A DNA stretch of 53,642 nt from CALMZY01 sp052033915 (GTDB taxonomy: Bacteria > Verrucomicrobiota > Kiritimatiellia > CAIQIC01 > JAGNIJ01), in NCBI GenBank assembly GCA_052033915.1, contig JBPOJF010000014.1:1-53642 (forward strand), written 5' to 3'. The position numbers and the translations under genes were made by a program. The notes below the pieces were generated by a model. That model had not been told where the DNA came from. It did no database searches and saw only the letters and a program-made list of their open reading frames with translations. Below are positions 1-9,420 of the stretch, piece after piece (positions within the stretch are counted from its first letter, which is position 1; each line of letters starts with the position of its first letter).

Positions 1-184
1 GGAAATCGAGGTAGTGTTTGACCAGGTCGTCCCACGAGGAAACGGTCGGGAAATCGTCGCCAGAGAAGTTTTGCTCAAGTTGTGCGAGGGATAGCGCCAG
101 CCCGGCGAGCATAACCGCGCAGACCAGCAAAACCAGAATGCGAATATCAGTCTGGCCCAAAAGATGCCGAAGTTTGCGGACCAT
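1..184 (-). CDS. Partial membrane-anchored protein, 3' end beyond window
   Basis: The reading frame is open from an ATG at 184 to the left edge, giving 61 residues with no stop. It begins MVRKLRHLLGQTDIR and is followed by a hydrophobic stretch (ILVLLVCAVMLAGLALSLA, about residues 16-34) and then polar sequence. This is the pattern of an N-terminal signal anchor with a periplasmic domain. A purine-rich GGGGTGGGGAAA precedes the ATG and can serve as ribosome binding site. I do not recognise the family and most of the protein lies outside the window. The overlapping plus-strand frame looks like a shadow. Confidence 0.55.
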   Translation of the reverse strand, partial: MVRKLRHLLGQTDIRILVLLVCAVMLAGLALSLAQLEQNFSGDDFPTVSSWDDLVKHYLDF

Positions 185-348
185 TTTCCCCACCCCTTGT
201 TGATCGGTGCGATCACTAACTGGCACAATATCCTGCGCGGGGGTTAGAAAACGAACAAGATCGAAATCCAGAAAACTGTGTCCACATCAATGGCCACATG
301 AATTGCACGCGGAATACAACGACGCAGGAATTATGGGGCTTTTCTTCG

Positions 349-401
349 AGCTGACCCCTTCCATGTCAAGGAAGTGCTCTAGCCAACTGAGCTATACGCC
401 C
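349..401 (-). pseudogene. 5' fragment of a tRNA-Val(GAC) gene
   Basis: Read on the minus strand from 401, the sequence fits the first 53 bases of a tRNA: acceptor GGGCGTA, U8-A9, D-arm GCTC/GAGC around AGTTGGCTA, anticodon stem CTTCC/GGAAG closing loop TTGACAT (anticodon GAC, valine), and variable loop GGGTC. The match fails in the T-arm: no TTCGA-type loop, no matching T-stem and no TACGCCC acceptor strand follow. The gene is therefore broken after about position 52 and cannot give a normal tRNA. DNA between 185 and 348 holds no gene I can support. Confidence 0.65.
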
Positions 402-477
402 GCCCCAAATCTGCCGGGCCAATACGAGAGATAAGGCGTACCCTTGTCAATGTTGGGGGATTCACATACCATGCGGT

Positions 478-506
478 TTGACAGCCGTCTGCGATGATTC
501 TATTGG
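478..506 (+). promoter_or_regulatory. Candidate promoter of the secreted metallopeptidase
   Basis: A perfect TTGACA (478-483) is followed after 17 bases by TATTGG (501-506), which matches the -10 consensus in its first three bases only. It lies 42 bp upstream of the ATG at 548. This is a sequence match only, and the -10 box is weak. Confidence 0.35.
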
Positions 507-547
507 CTGTGTCCGTTTTCATAGCCTTATAAGACGAGGGAATAACT

Positions 548-3500
548 ATGCGCCAAACCTATTCTTTTCGGCTCTTTCGCTCGATCGCGCTCTGGCTTAC
601 GCTCTTTCTTTTTCTCGCCATTGGAACGGTTCTCCGGCTTTTGCCTCAAAATACCTCTGATCAGGCGATCTCCTCCTCCCCCGCAGCGCCGGAACGAACC
701 GTCCTTCCTCTTCCTCCCGGCAACCCGGAGCCCGATCTCCCGCGCTCCCTGGCCGCGTTCGACTCGTGGGCCAACGCATACCGCGCCAACCCGGGCGCCG
801 CCACCCCGGCGCAATTGGCCGAAGGACTCGCCCTCGCCAAGGCGCGGCGCGAAGCGTTGAAGGAGTTGATCATCGCGGATCCGGAAGCGGCCCTGCGGCA
901 GAGCGTGCCGTACGGGATGCGCCGAGCGCTGCCCCCGGCTGTGCAGGAACTCCTGGAGGAACCGATCAACGCCGCGGGCCGGTACGAAGTTTCCATCGCC
1001 TGCAGCTTCGGTGAGGAAGACCACATGGATGCCGTCGAGCGGTTCGCGTCCTTCGACAACCGGCGGTTGAACGCCTACACCTACGGCCGGCGTCTGGATG
1101 TGACCACCAAGAAGACCTTGTCGCTGACCGGCATCGCGATCGACGAGGTGATGGCCCTGCGCGACCAGCCGGCGCGCGTGGTGCCGCCGGACGAGGCGGC
1201 GGCGCGCGGCCTGCCGCCGGGAGCCGTCGTGGTGGAAGCGCTGGGCGAGGTCCGTGCGTTCGCGAGCCGGGAGGAGTTCGACCGATTCGAGGCCGCGCTG
1301 ATTGCCGACGAGGAAGAGTCGGGACCCGACGGGGCAGGAGCGGGCGGGGTGACGGGAGACGTGGGGCTCCGCTCCTCGTACACCGAAGGCGTGAAGACCC
1401 TGCTCTACATCATCTGCGACTATCCCAACTTGACGGGGTTCCCGGTGGCCTTGAACACGATTTCCAACGCGATGAACAATGTGACGTCGTATTACTACGA
1501 GGCGTCCTACCGAAAGACAGCCCTCGTTCCCACGTACGTCCCCATGATTATCCGGCTGCCGAAAAACGGCGAATCCTATACCAACGCGTTCACCACCCTG
1601 ATGTACGATGCCGGGGCGGCGGCGCGGGCCAAGGGGTACGACATCGACAACTACGACTTCTACGTGGTCCTGACCGACGAGAACAGCAGCAATATCAACT
1701 ACTCGTACGCGGGCAAGGCGTGGGTCGGTGCGCCGGGCTGCCATCTCGTTGAACCCTATTACACGCTGCGCACCGCCGGGCATGAACTGGGCCACAACTT
1801 CGGCCTGTGGCACGCGAACTACTGGCGGACCGATTCGGACATGCCGTACGGCCGGGACAGCCTCGTCGGCGGGTATGTGGGCAGCGCGACCAATGCGGAG
1901 TGGATCGAGTACGGCCACCGATTCAGCCTGATGAGCGCGCAGAGCTCTTCCGACATGAACGACCGAACCGCGCACTTCGCTCCATGGGAAAAGCGAAAAC
2001 TGAACTGGATGACGTCCAATTCCGTGGCCGTGGTCACCAACAGCCAGACCCTCCGGCTTTACCGCTTCGACCATATGAACGCCACGCAGGGGCCGCAGGC
2101 GGCGCACATCAACCGGGCCTCCTCCGACTACACGGGCTACGCGCGCCAGTACTGGCTCTGCCACCGCCGGGCGTACGCCGCGAACCGATGGCTGTCCTTC
2201 GGCGTGCAGGTGGATTGGAGCCGCACGAGCTACGGGTTCGACGGCGCCGTACAGCTCGACATGACGCCCTATTCCAACGACGACCACTTGGGCAGCAGCT
2301 ACACCGACGATAACAACGACAAGTACGACGGCACGATCCTGCTCGGCCGCACGTTCAGCGACAACGCCGCGGGCATCCACGTCACCCCGACCGCGTGCGG
2401 CGGATCGGCGCCCGACGAGTGGATCGATGTCACGATCCATGTCGGCGCCTTCCCCAGCAACCGGGTGCCCTCCCTCGCGCTGACCGCCAGCTCCACTAAT
2501 GCGCCGAAAAACACGCCTCTTGTGTTCACCGCCGACGCCTCCGATCCGGACGGCGATCCGCTCGCCTATGAATGGGACTTCGGCCTGCCCAAGCTGATCT
2601 TCACGAACAGCCTCAACCAGACCGCGGTCACCAACAGTTGGAGCACGGAGGGCGAATACGTTGTGCGGTGCGTGGCCAGCGATATGAAGGGCGGCCGGGC
2701 CAGCACCTCCATCGTGGTCCGCATCGGCACCGTCACGGTGTACCGTATCACCGGCCGGGTGCTGAGCAACGGCCAGCCTATCGAGAACGCGCGGGTCTAC
2801 ACGGCCTACACCAACATGACCTACACAGGGTCCGATGGCTCCTACCAGCTGGTCAACCTGCGGACGGGCTCGTTCACCGTGGCCGCACAGAAGAACAGCA
2901 CGAACCTGACCGCCGCGTTCACGAACCCCGTCGTCCTCGCGCCGTCCGCCTCCGACAGAAACTTCGGCACGACGGGCACCCCGGCGGTCATCGTGGACAC
3001 CGTGGACGGCGGAATCTCCGTCGCGGAAGGCGGCGCGGGCGACAGCTATACGATCCGGCTGGCCAACCGGCCCATGAACACCGTGAACATCGCGTTCACG
3101 TTCGACACGAACCAACTTGCGCTCACTCCCCCCCACCTCGTCCTGTCGCCGAACGACTGGCTGACCGGACAGACGGTCTCCGTCACCGCCGTGGACGACA
3201 CCCTGCTCGAGAGCCAGCCGCACACAGGCGTCGTGACTCACGCGGTCGCCAGCGCGGACCCCGCGTACAACGGCCTGCCCGCGACCGCCGTGAGCGTGCG
3301 GATCACGGATAACGACGCGAATCTGCCGCCCACCGTGACCATCGACACTCCCACCAACACCGCCGCCATCGCCGAAGGCGCGATAGTGCCCTGCTCGGTC
3401 TCCGCAAGTGATCCGGACGGCGCCGTGACACAGGTGGTCCTGTCGGTGGGCGCGGAACCCATCGCCGCGTGGACCGCCTCGCCCTACGAAACCGCGTGGA

Positions 3501-4012
3501 CGGGGCTCGCGGTCGGCGCGTATTTCCTGACCGCCGTCGCATGGGACGCGGAAGGCGCTTCAGCCACGTCCCCCGCCGTACAGGTCGAATTCCTGGCCGA
3601 CCTGGACAGCGATGGGGATCCGGACATCACCGACCCGGACGATGACGGCGACGGAATGCCGGACCTCTTCGAGGAGGAATTTTTTGGCGGCGCCACGAAC
3701 GGAGTGGCGTCGTTGGACTCCGATGGGGACGGGTTCAGCAACTTGAGCGAGTACATCGCAGGCACGAATCCCACCAACGCGCTTTCCTACTTCCACATCA
3801 CGGCCGCGCCCGAGAGGGAGGCCGGTTCCATCCGCGTGGATTCCGTGCTGGGGCGGCTCTACTCGCTGCAGGAGCGCGACCTCAGGTCCGGCAACACATG
3901 GAGCAACGTCAGCGCACAGGTCAATGTGGAGGGAACAGGCGGGCCGCTGATCCTGACCGATCCCGATTCAAAAGACACGGACGTCTACCGTATGCGGGTC
4001 ATCTGCCCTTGA
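548..4012 (+). CDS. Secreted multidomain zinc metallopeptidase
   Basis: An exported protease of 1154 residues. The N-terminus has basic residues and then a hydrophobic segment (SIALWLTLFLFLAIGTVL). The zinc site HELGHNFGLWH, at about residues 411-421, is the HExxHxxGxxH metzincin motif with Glu as catalytic base; the surroundings recall gametolysin-like M11 peptidases. Downstream come a PKD-like domain (about 638-730), a carboxypeptidase-regulatory-like domain (about 733-781), a Calx-beta-like domain (about 816-925) and a Big-like domain (about 928-1016). The tail contains calcium-binding-type DSDGDPDITDPDDDGDGMPD and DSDGDGF, then a 60-70 residue end module that also closes the protein at 21203-24778. 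The start has AGGG 9 bp upstream. Substrate unknown; secretion and protein or glycan degradation are inferred. Confidence 0.85.
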   Translation: MRQTYSFRLFRSIALWLTLFLFLAIGTVLRLLPQNTSDQAISSSPAAPERTVLPLPPGNPEPDLPRSLAAFDSWANAYRANPGAATPAQLAEGLALAKARREALKELIIADPEAALRQSVPYGMRRALPPAVQELLEEPINAAGRYEVSIACSFGEEDHMDAVERFASFDNRRLNAYTYGRRLDVTTKKTLSLTGIAIDEVMALRDQPARVVPPDEAAARGLPPGAVVVEALGEVRAFASREEFDRFEAALIADEEESGPDGAGAGGVTGDVGLRSSYTEGVKTLLYIICDYPNLTGFPVALNTISNAMNNVTSYYYEASYRKTALVPTYVPMIIRLPKNGESYTNAFTTLMYDAGAAARAKGYDIDNYDFYVVLTDENSSNINYSYAGKAWVGAPGCHLVEPYYTLRTAGHELGHNFGLWHANYWRTDSDMPYGRDSLVGGYVGSATNAEWIEYGHRFSLMSAQSSSDMNDRTAHFAPWEKRKLNWMTSNSVAVVTNSQTLRLYRFDHMNATQGPQAAHINRASSDYTGYARQYWLCHRRAYAANRWLSFGVQVDWSRTSYGFDGAVQLDMTPYSNDDHLGSSYTDDNNDKYDGTILLGRTFSDNAAGIHVTPTACGGSAPDEWIDVTIHVGAFPSNRVPSLALTASSTNAPKNTPLVFTADASDPDGDPLAYEWDFGLPKLIFTNSLNQTAVTNSWSTEGEYVVRCVASDMKGGRASTSIVVRIGTVTVYRITGRVLSNGQPIENARVYTAYTNMTYTGSDGSYQLVNLRTGSFTVAAQKNSTNLTAAFTNPVVLAPSASDRNFGTTGTPAVIVDTVDGGISVAEGGAGDSYTIRLANRPMNTVNIAFTFDTNQLALTPPHLVLSPNDWLTGQTVSVTAVDDTLLESQPHTGVVTHAVASADPAYNGLPATAVSVRITDNDANLPPTVTIDTPTNTAAIAEGAIVPCSVSASDPDGAVTQVVLSVGAEPIAAWTASPYETAWTGLAVGAYFLTAVAWDAEGASATSPAVQVEFLADLDSDGDPDITDPDDDGDGMPDLFEEEFFGGATNGVASLDSDGDGFSNLSEYIAGTNPTNALSYFHITAAPEREAGSIRVDSVLGRLYSLQERDLRSGNTWSNVSAQVNVEGTGGPLILTDPDSKDTDVYRMRVICP

Positions 4013-4039
4013 TGTCTTTCCGACACGGAGCCGCGCCGT

Positions 4040-5764
4040 CTATTCCCCGATCAGCGTCTCGCCGAGCGCGACAGTCACCGTGTCCGCCATTTCGCGGAAG
4101 GAAAACGGCTTCTGGAGGAAGAACGTCTTCCGGAGCTTGAGCGCCTTGCGGATATCCGGCTGGCTGGAGGAAAACCCGGAAACCAGGATGACGGGGATCT
4201 TCGAGCCCTCGTTTCTCAGCCACTCGCAGAGTTGCAGCCCGTTGTATTCCGGCATGCTGAAGTCCATGAGGATGAGATCGGGCTTCGCGCCGCCCTTGCG
4301 CCACTTCTCCTGGAATTCCCGGCCGCCGGCCATTTCGTCGACCGCGTGCCCCTCGTCGGAGAGCACCTGCCGGCACATCTCCCGGAAAATCGCATCGTCA
4401 TCCACGACCCAGATGCGGCTCGGCGCAAGGCGACGCCGGATTTTCTTCTCCTCCCGAACGCGCTCGCCGCCGGTCACCGTCGGCAGGAGGACCTGGACGC
4501 GGGTCAAGGCGCCGGGCTCGGAAGACACCAGCACGGTGCCGTCCAAGCGACCGACCATCCCGTACACACTGGAAAGCTTGAATCCGATGCGGTCGCCGGC
4601 CGGCAACGGCAACCGGCCCTTGCCGGCCATGTCGGGACGGACCCCGGCCGGCATGACGCCGCTACTGTCCGCCACCTCCAGCCTGAAGAACTCCTGGCGG
4701 CCGGACTCCGCGGCCAGGTGCGTATTGATCGTGGTCACCGTCAGCTCGCCGCCGGACGGCATGCTGTCGATGGCGTTCGTCAGAAGATTGAATACGATCT
4801 GGCGGATGGAACTGGGCGGCGCGAGCACCGTGGATGTCTTCGCGTCCAGGCGCGTCTGCACGCGCACGTGCGTCCCGGTCTTGGACTCCAGCAGGGAGAG
4901 GACGTTGTTCACCGTCTCGTGAACATCGCAGGGCATCTCCTCCTCAACCTCGCTCCCGAGGAACGCGAGGATCTCCTCCGTCAGGCGGCGGCCGCGCTGG
5001 GCCGCCTCGGAAATCTTGCGGAGGGCATCCGCCGCCTCGCCGGACAGTTGCTCCCGGTTGAGTACGAACGAGGAGTATCCGAGGATGACGGAAAGCAAAT
5101 TGTTGAAATGATGGGCGACACCGCCCGAAAGCGTCCCCACCGAATGCGTCCGCTCGGACTGAACCAACTGCTCGGTCAGCTCGGAGGCGTGAAGGTGATT
5201 CGCAATGGCCTGCTCCAAGGCGCCGCGGAAACGCTCGCAGAACGCCAGCGCCCGCTCGACCTGCTTCTTCGACAGGACGGGAACCGCCTGGACCAGCGCC
5301 TCGGCGTCGGCACGCGACACGCCGGCCAGCCGGGCGATCTCGCCGATCTCGTCCTTGGTGAAAGGCTGTTCGCGAAACCTGCCGGACCACAAACAATGCA
5401 CCACCAGGCCGCGCAGTTTCACCGGGAACACCGCCTCGACGAATCCCAGCGCGCCCTGGACAACCTGGTCCTTGCCGGTCTCGGCGACTTTCTCCAGAAG
5501 CTCGACGTCTGAGGCGAGCAGAAGTTTCCGGCCCTCCTCGGATTTACGGATCGCCTCCAGAACCTTGCCGGACTCCGGGTAGAGCCCCTCCTCTCCCCAG
5601 GGGAGATCCACCCCGCCGAACAACTCCTTGATCGCCGCGACATCCACGTTCTTCAGAAAATCGGACTCGCGGGCCGCCGTGGCCAGATCGAAGAAACGCA
5701 ACGACTGAAGCAGACGTTCCTTGGCCGCCGCCAACTCCCGGATGGTTTGTTCCCGTTTTGCCAT
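4040..5764 (-). CDS. PocR-type hybrid histidine kinase with C-terminal receiver
   Basis: Two-component signalling protein of 574 residues. The N-terminal region (up to about residue 190) resembles a PocR ligand-binding domain, including the stretch around VPVLSKKQVERALAF. The dimerisation/phosphoacceptor region contains GVAHHFNNLL with likely phospho-His218. The HATPase N-box is NLLTNAIDSM, but the usual DxGxG and GxGLGLS boxes are replaced by DSSGV and DRIGFKLSS. The C-terminal receiver has acidic VVDDD, phosphoacceptor Asp501 in LMDFSMP, and the QKP lysine. I chose the ATG at 5764 because GAGGA lies 7 bp upstream; the longer frame adds 52 unlikely residues. The ligand and output are unknown. 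It is tail-to-tail with the metallopeptidase gene. Confidence 0.85.
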   Translation of the reverse strand: MAKREQTIRELAAAKERLLQSLRFFDLATAARESDFLKNVDVAAIKELFGGVDLPWGEEGLYPESGKVLEAIRKSEEGRKLLLASDVELLEKVAETGKDQVVQGALGFVEAVFPVKLRGLVVHCLWSGRFREQPFTKDEIGEIARLAGVSRADAEALVQAVPVLSKKQVERALAFCERFRGALEQAIANHLHASELTEQLVQSERTHSVGTLSGGVAHHFNNLLSVILGYSSFVLNREQLSGEAADALRKISEAAQRGRRLTEEILAFLGSEVEEEMPCDVHETVNNVLSLLESKTGTHVRVQTRLDAKTSTVLAPPSSIRQIVFNLLTNAIDSMPSGGELTVTTINTHLAAESGRQEFFRLEVADSSGVMPAGVRPDMAGKGRLPLPAGDRIGFKLSSVYGMVGRLDGTVLVSSEPGALTRVQVLLPTVTGGERVREEKKIRRRLAPSRIWVVDDDAIFREMCRQVLSDEGHAVDEMAGGREFQEKWRKGGAKPDLILMDFSMPEYNGLQLCEWLRNEGSKIPVILVSGFSSSQPDIRKALKLRKTFFLQKPFSFREMADTVTVALGETLIGE

Positions 5765-5882
5765 GTCCGTATCCTCTTCGACGGTTTCCGCATCTTCCCG
5801 GAAGATGCGATCCACATCACGTCGCGCCCCATTTATACCCGAACCGCGCAGGTTTGTTGAAAAGGATTTGAGGAAAAACGCG

Positions 5883-6722
5883 TCAGAAAACCGCGGCTTC
5901 CTTCGCCCTCTTCTGAACATGGAAGTTCACCATTTCCGCGCGGAAAACCGGATCGCATTTCAAGCGGGACGCGCGATCGAGTCCCTTCATGGGAATTTCG
6001 CTGGTTTGGCCGCCGTTCACGATCACGACAACTCCCGCCTTCCGCTCCTTCAACGCGCCGCGATGAATCTGCCCGTTGGCCCGGCGAAGCACAACCGCGT
6101 CGCCTGGCTCGTACATCGGATGCGTGACGGCCAGTTTCTGCGTCAGTTCCTCGCGGTACGCGGCCTCCAGTTTCGCCAGATCCTCCGGAGGCATTTCCGT
6201 GGAACCGCCCACGGCTTCATTCGACACAGCGCCGCCTTCTTCCACCATGCTGACCGCGGCGGTTTCGCCCGTCGGGCCGGGCGTCGCCGCCGTTTCCGCG
6301 GGTTGTTGCTCGCTCACCGCGCCGGGCCCCTGGATCTGTACCTCTTCGTCTTTGGGAAGAAACAACCACTTCAAGAACATGACGAGGAGGATGGCCCCAA
6401 TCCCCCACAGCGCCCACTGAAGAACGCGCGAGTTCTGCGGACGGTCGAGATACCGCGCGCCGGTTCGCGTGTCGTATCCGCATTGGGAGCAGATGAGCGC
6501 TCCCGGCGCCAGGGTAGCGCCGCACGAAGGACAAATCTTATCGCCCGAAGTCTTCTCTGCCTTTCTCAAGCGCAGTTTCTCCACCCCTTCGGAACAGTCC
6601 GAGGAATCGAGCACGGCAACCTGCCGTTTGCATTGGGGGCAGGCGACGCTCTGACCCAGCATTTCGTCGGAAACGGAGAAACACTCGCCGCAATGGCCGC
6701 AATGGACCGGGACTTCGGACAT
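5883..6722 (-). CDS. Zinc-ribbon single-pass membrane protein
   Basis: 279 residues. The N-terminal half carries CxxC pairs typical of zinc ribbons: HCGHCGECF and ACPQCKR, then ICPSCGATL with ICSQCGYD. A single hydrophobic segment follows (ALWGIGAILLVMFLKWLFL). The remainder is an Ala/Glu-rich linker and a soluble C-terminal domain of about 100 residues that I do not recognise. The start is set by AAAGGAG five bases before the ATG at 6722. This layout is common among PVC-bacteria proteins of unknown role. It lies upstream of the hybrid kinase gene in the same direction, separated by about 120 bp. Confidence 0.75.
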   Translation of the reverse strand: MSEVPVHCGHCGECFSVSDEMLGQSVACPQCKRQVAVLDSSDCSEGVEKLRLRKAEKTSGDKICPSCGATLAPGALICSQCGYDTRTGARYLDRPQNSRVLQWALWGIGAILLVMFLKWLFLPKDEEVQIQGPGAVSEQQPAETAATPGPTGETAAVSMVEEGGAVSNEAVGGSTEMPPEDLAKLEAAYREELTQKLAVTHPMYEPGDAVVLRRANGQIHRGALKERKAGVVVIVNGGQTSEIPMKGLDRASRLKCDPVFRAEMVNFHVQKRAKEAAVF

Positions 6723-6754
6723 GTCGGCTCCTTTCAATTTGCTGTTTTCACGCC

Positions 6755-6783
6755 TATTCTCTTGGGCAAAAGGCGGATGTCAA
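6755..6783 (-). promoter_or_regulatory. Candidate promoter of the zinc-ribbon membrane protein
   Basis: A perfect minus-strand TTGACA occupies 6783-6778. The hexamer 17 bases downstream is AGAATA, a poor -10 match. It lies about 33 bp from the start codon at 6722. Sequence match only. Confidence 0.25.
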
Positions 6784-6909
6784 CGGAAATGCCTGCCATC
6801 CAAAAATCCAGGCCGGGGCGGGCGCCTTACCGAATCGCCCATAACATCTTGACTTTGCAGCCCGGATACCGAGAATGACACGCCGTTTCGGATCGTACAG
6901 GCACAAGCC

Positions 6910-7920
6910 ATGACTTCTGAAATCTCGATTTCCACCGCGGAACGCAATCCGCCCGCGTCTCCCTCCTCCGGGAACACGGCCCCTCGCGTCCATCCGCCCT
7001 ACTGGATCGCGATTGCGCTGATCCCCTCCCTGACGATCACCCTTCTGCTGGGCATACTGTTCTCCTATCTGTCCCAGCCCGTCACGCTCCTGCTCCTGGG
7101 GTCGGACCGCCGATCGGTCGAGGAGCCGGCACGGTCGGACAGCATCTTCGTGCTGCGCGCCGACCCGCGGCAGGGAACGATCCGCGGTCTCTGCCTGCCG
7201 AGAGACCTTTACGTCCCCCTCCAGGGCCTGCCCATTCGCCGGACCGCGAAGCTGAATGCCGCTCTGTTCTACGGCGACTACTACGCCGACTCGCAGGGCA
7301 TCCCGGCGGCGCGGGAGACGGTCAGCCGCCTGATCGATGTTCCCGTCAATGGAACCGTGGTCGTTCACTTCGACCTGTTGGAAAAATTGGTGGACTCGAT
7401 CGGCGGCGTCGAAATCTACTTCGAGAATCCCGTCATGGACCCCCAGTTCAAGAGCATACGGGAAGAACGCTCCTACGCGCTTCGGTTCGAAGCGGGCTGG
7501 AATTACCTGAACGGCCGCCGGGCGCTCGACTACGTCCGCCTGCGGAAACCGGACACCGATTTCGGCCGCATGAAACGCAACTGCCAGCTCCTGAACGCGA
7601 TCATCGCGCGCCTGAAAGCCCCCTCGTCCTGGCCGGCCCTTCCGAAACTGGTCCCGTATCTGCCCTCGGAAATCGACACGGATATGGGCCTGCTCGCCGG
7701 GCTCCGCGCCGCGTGGGTCTTCGGCCGCTGCGCGTCGAACGGCATCGCGTGGGATTCCATCGACCAGAACGACCTGCTTCCCGACACGCTCGCCACGGGC
7801 GCGCAAGTGCTCCTGCCGGAACCGGGCGTCCTGAAGGAAGCCGGGCGGGTTCTGACGGGCAGCCGGTCCCTGCATCTGGCCGAAGTCGGACGCGGAATGC
7901 GCGACACGGTGTCGCAGTAA
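6910..7920 (+). CDS. LytR-CpsA-Psr (LCP) family protein
   Basis: 336 residues with a cytoplasmic N-terminus, one membrane segment (WIAIALIPSLTITLLLGIL) and an extracytoplasmic LCP domain. LCP hallmarks are visible: LLLGSDRR, then RSDSIFVLRADP, CLPRDLYVPL, KLNAALFYGD, GWNYLNGRRALDYVRLRK and DFGRMKRNCQLLNA, with the conserved Asp and Arg residues that bind polyprenyl pyrophosphate. LCP enzymes transfer glycopolymers from lipid carriers to the cell wall or other acceptors. In a Gram-negative-type organism the acceptor is uncertain. It is transcribed divergently from the zinc-ribbon gene. AGG lies about 9 bp before the ATG. Confidence 0.85.
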   Translation: MTSEISISTAERNPPASPSSGNTAPRVHPPYWIAIALIPSLTITLLLGILFSYLSQPVTLLLLGSDRRSVEEPARSDSIFVLRADPRQGTIRGLCLPRDLYVPLQGLPIRRTAKLNAALFYGDYYADSQGIPAARETVSRLIDVPVNGTVVVHFDLLEKLVDSIGGVEIYFENPVMDPQFKSIREERSYALRFEAGWNYLNGRRALDYVRLRKPDTDFGRMKRNCQLLNAIIARLKAPSSWPALPKLVPYLPSEIDTDMGLLAGLRAAWVFGRCASNGIAWDSIDQNDLLPDTLATGAQVLLPEPGVLKEAGRVLTGSRSLHLAEVGRGMRDTVSQ

Positions 7921-7960
7921 GCAACCATCGTCCCCGGCTCTTTCCGGATTCGAGAACGAT

Positions 7961-9337
7961 CTACAGCGTTTCTTCCAGCTTCGCCGTCAACTCCCCGATC
8001 TTCAGCCGGATCTGCTGCATCGTGTCGCGGTCGCGAAGCGTAACGGTATCGTCTTCCAGGGTCTGGAAATCGATGGTGATTCCGTACGGCGTGCCGATCT
8101 CGTCCTGCCGGCGGTACCGGCGGCCGATCGCGCCCGTCGCGTCCCAGAACGCGGGCCAGCGCTTGCGGAGCAGGTCGAACACCTTGCGCCCCTTCTCCAC
8201 CAGCTCCGGCTTGTTCTTCAGCAGCGGGAAGACCGCGACCTTCACCGGCGCGACGCTCGGCGCGAACCGCATGACCGTCCGGGCCTCGAACCCCTGCGGC
8301 GGCGGTTTGCCGGGCTCAGCGGGCAGCACCTGCGCGCCGGCCACTTCCTCGGTCGGAACCCACTCCTCGCGGTAGGCCTCGCACAGCAGCGCGAGCGCGA
8401 TGCGGTCCACGCCGGCGGACGGCTCGACGACGTGCGGGACGAACTTCTCCTTCGTCTCCGCATCGAAATAGTCCATCGACTTGCCGCTGAATTCCTGGTG
8501 GCGGCGCAGGTCGAAGTCGCCGCGCGCGGCAATGCCTTCCAGTTCCTGCGTGCCGAACGGGAAATCGTACATCACGTCCACGCACGCGCTCGCGTAGTGC
8601 GCCAGATCTTCCTTCTTATAGACGTACGAGTGCAGGCGCTCCGCCGGCAGGCCGATCGTCGTGTACCACTTCATGCGCTCGGCCACCCAGTACTCGTGCC
8701 ACTGCGCGTCCGTGCCGGGCTTCACGAAGAACTCCAGCTCCATCTGCTCGAACTCGCGCGAGCGGAACGTGTAGTTGCGCGGGTTGATCTCGTTACGGAA
8801 CGCCTTGCCGATCTGCGCGATGCCGAACGGCACCTTCTGCCGCGCGATCGCGAGAATGTTGTTGAACTGCACGAAAATTCCCTGCGCGGTCTCCGGCCGG
8901 AGAAACGCCCGCGCCGACGCGTCCTTCACCGGGCCCACGTTCGTCTCGAACATCAGGTTGAACAGGCGCGCCTCGGTGAACTCGTGCGGCCCGCCCTGCG
9001 GACACTTCGTCTCCGGCAGTTGGTCCGCGCGCCAGCGGCCCTTGCACTTCCTGCAGTCCACCATCGGGTCCGTGAACCCGGACGCGTGGCCGGAGGCTTC
9101 CCAGACGCGCGGGTGCATGATGATCGACGAGTCGAGGCCGACGATGTCTTCGCGGTCCTGCACCATCGCGCGCCACCAGGCGTCCTTGATGTTCCGCTTC
9201 AGTTCGACGCCGAGCGGCCCGTAGTCCCAGAACCCGTTGATGCCGCCGTAAATTTCCGAACTCTGGAAAATGAAACCGCGCCGCTTGCACAGCGACGCCA
9301 GCGCTTCCAGGGTCAGGTCTGCCTTCTTTTCGCTCAT
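7961..9337 (-). CDS. glyQS: Glycyl-tRNA synthetase, single-chain alpha2 type
   Basis: Charges tRNA-Gly with glycine. 458 residues, the usual size for the homodimeric class II enzyme. Seen: N-terminal RRGFIFQSSEIYGGINGFWD, a Cys-containing insertion (DCRKCKGRWRADQLPETKCP), motif 2 around residues 172-200 with FRNEINPRNYTFRSREFEQM, motif 3 near residue 305 (PSAGVDRIALALL), and the C-terminal anticodon-binding fold. The ATG at 9337 starts the conserved region; upstream in-frame codons are intergenic. The ribosome binding site is weak (GGA 3 bp away). It is convergent with the LCP gene and divergent from the FHA gene. Confidence 0.95.
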   Translation of the reverse strand: MSEKKADLTLEALASLCKRRGFIFQSSEIYGGINGFWDYGPLGVELKRNIKDAWWRAMVQDREDIVGLDSSIIMHPRVWEASGHASGFTDPMVDCRKCKGRWRADQLPETKCPQGGPHEFTEARLFNLMFETNVGPVKDASARAFLRPETAQGIFVQFNNILAIARQKVPFGIAQIGKAFRNEINPRNYTFRSREFEQMELEFFVKPGTDAQWHEYWVAERMKWYTTIGLPAERLHSYVYKKEDLAHYASACVDVMYDFPFGTQELEGIAARGDFDLRRHQEFSGKSMDYFDAETKEKFVPHVVEPSAGVDRIALALLCEAYREEWVPTEEVAGAQVLPAEPGKPPPQGFEARTVMRFAPSVAPVKVAVFPLLKNKPELVEKGRKVFDLLRKRWPAFWDATGAIGRRYRRQDEIGTPYGITIDFQTLEDDTVTLRDRDTMQQIRLKIGELTAKLEETL

Positions 9338-9420
9338 AGTCCGCGCATCCTGCTGAACCGCCCGGAAAGGGTCAAGCTTGGAGTGCGGCCGGCCGCGCCC
9401 GCTTCCGTCCGGCGAAAAGA

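Noticed and set aside
527..3241. 904-codon minus-strand open frame
   Set aside because: Arg/Gly/Val-rich translation without domains, fully antisense to the metallopeptidase gene with its clear motifs; a high-GC shadow frame.
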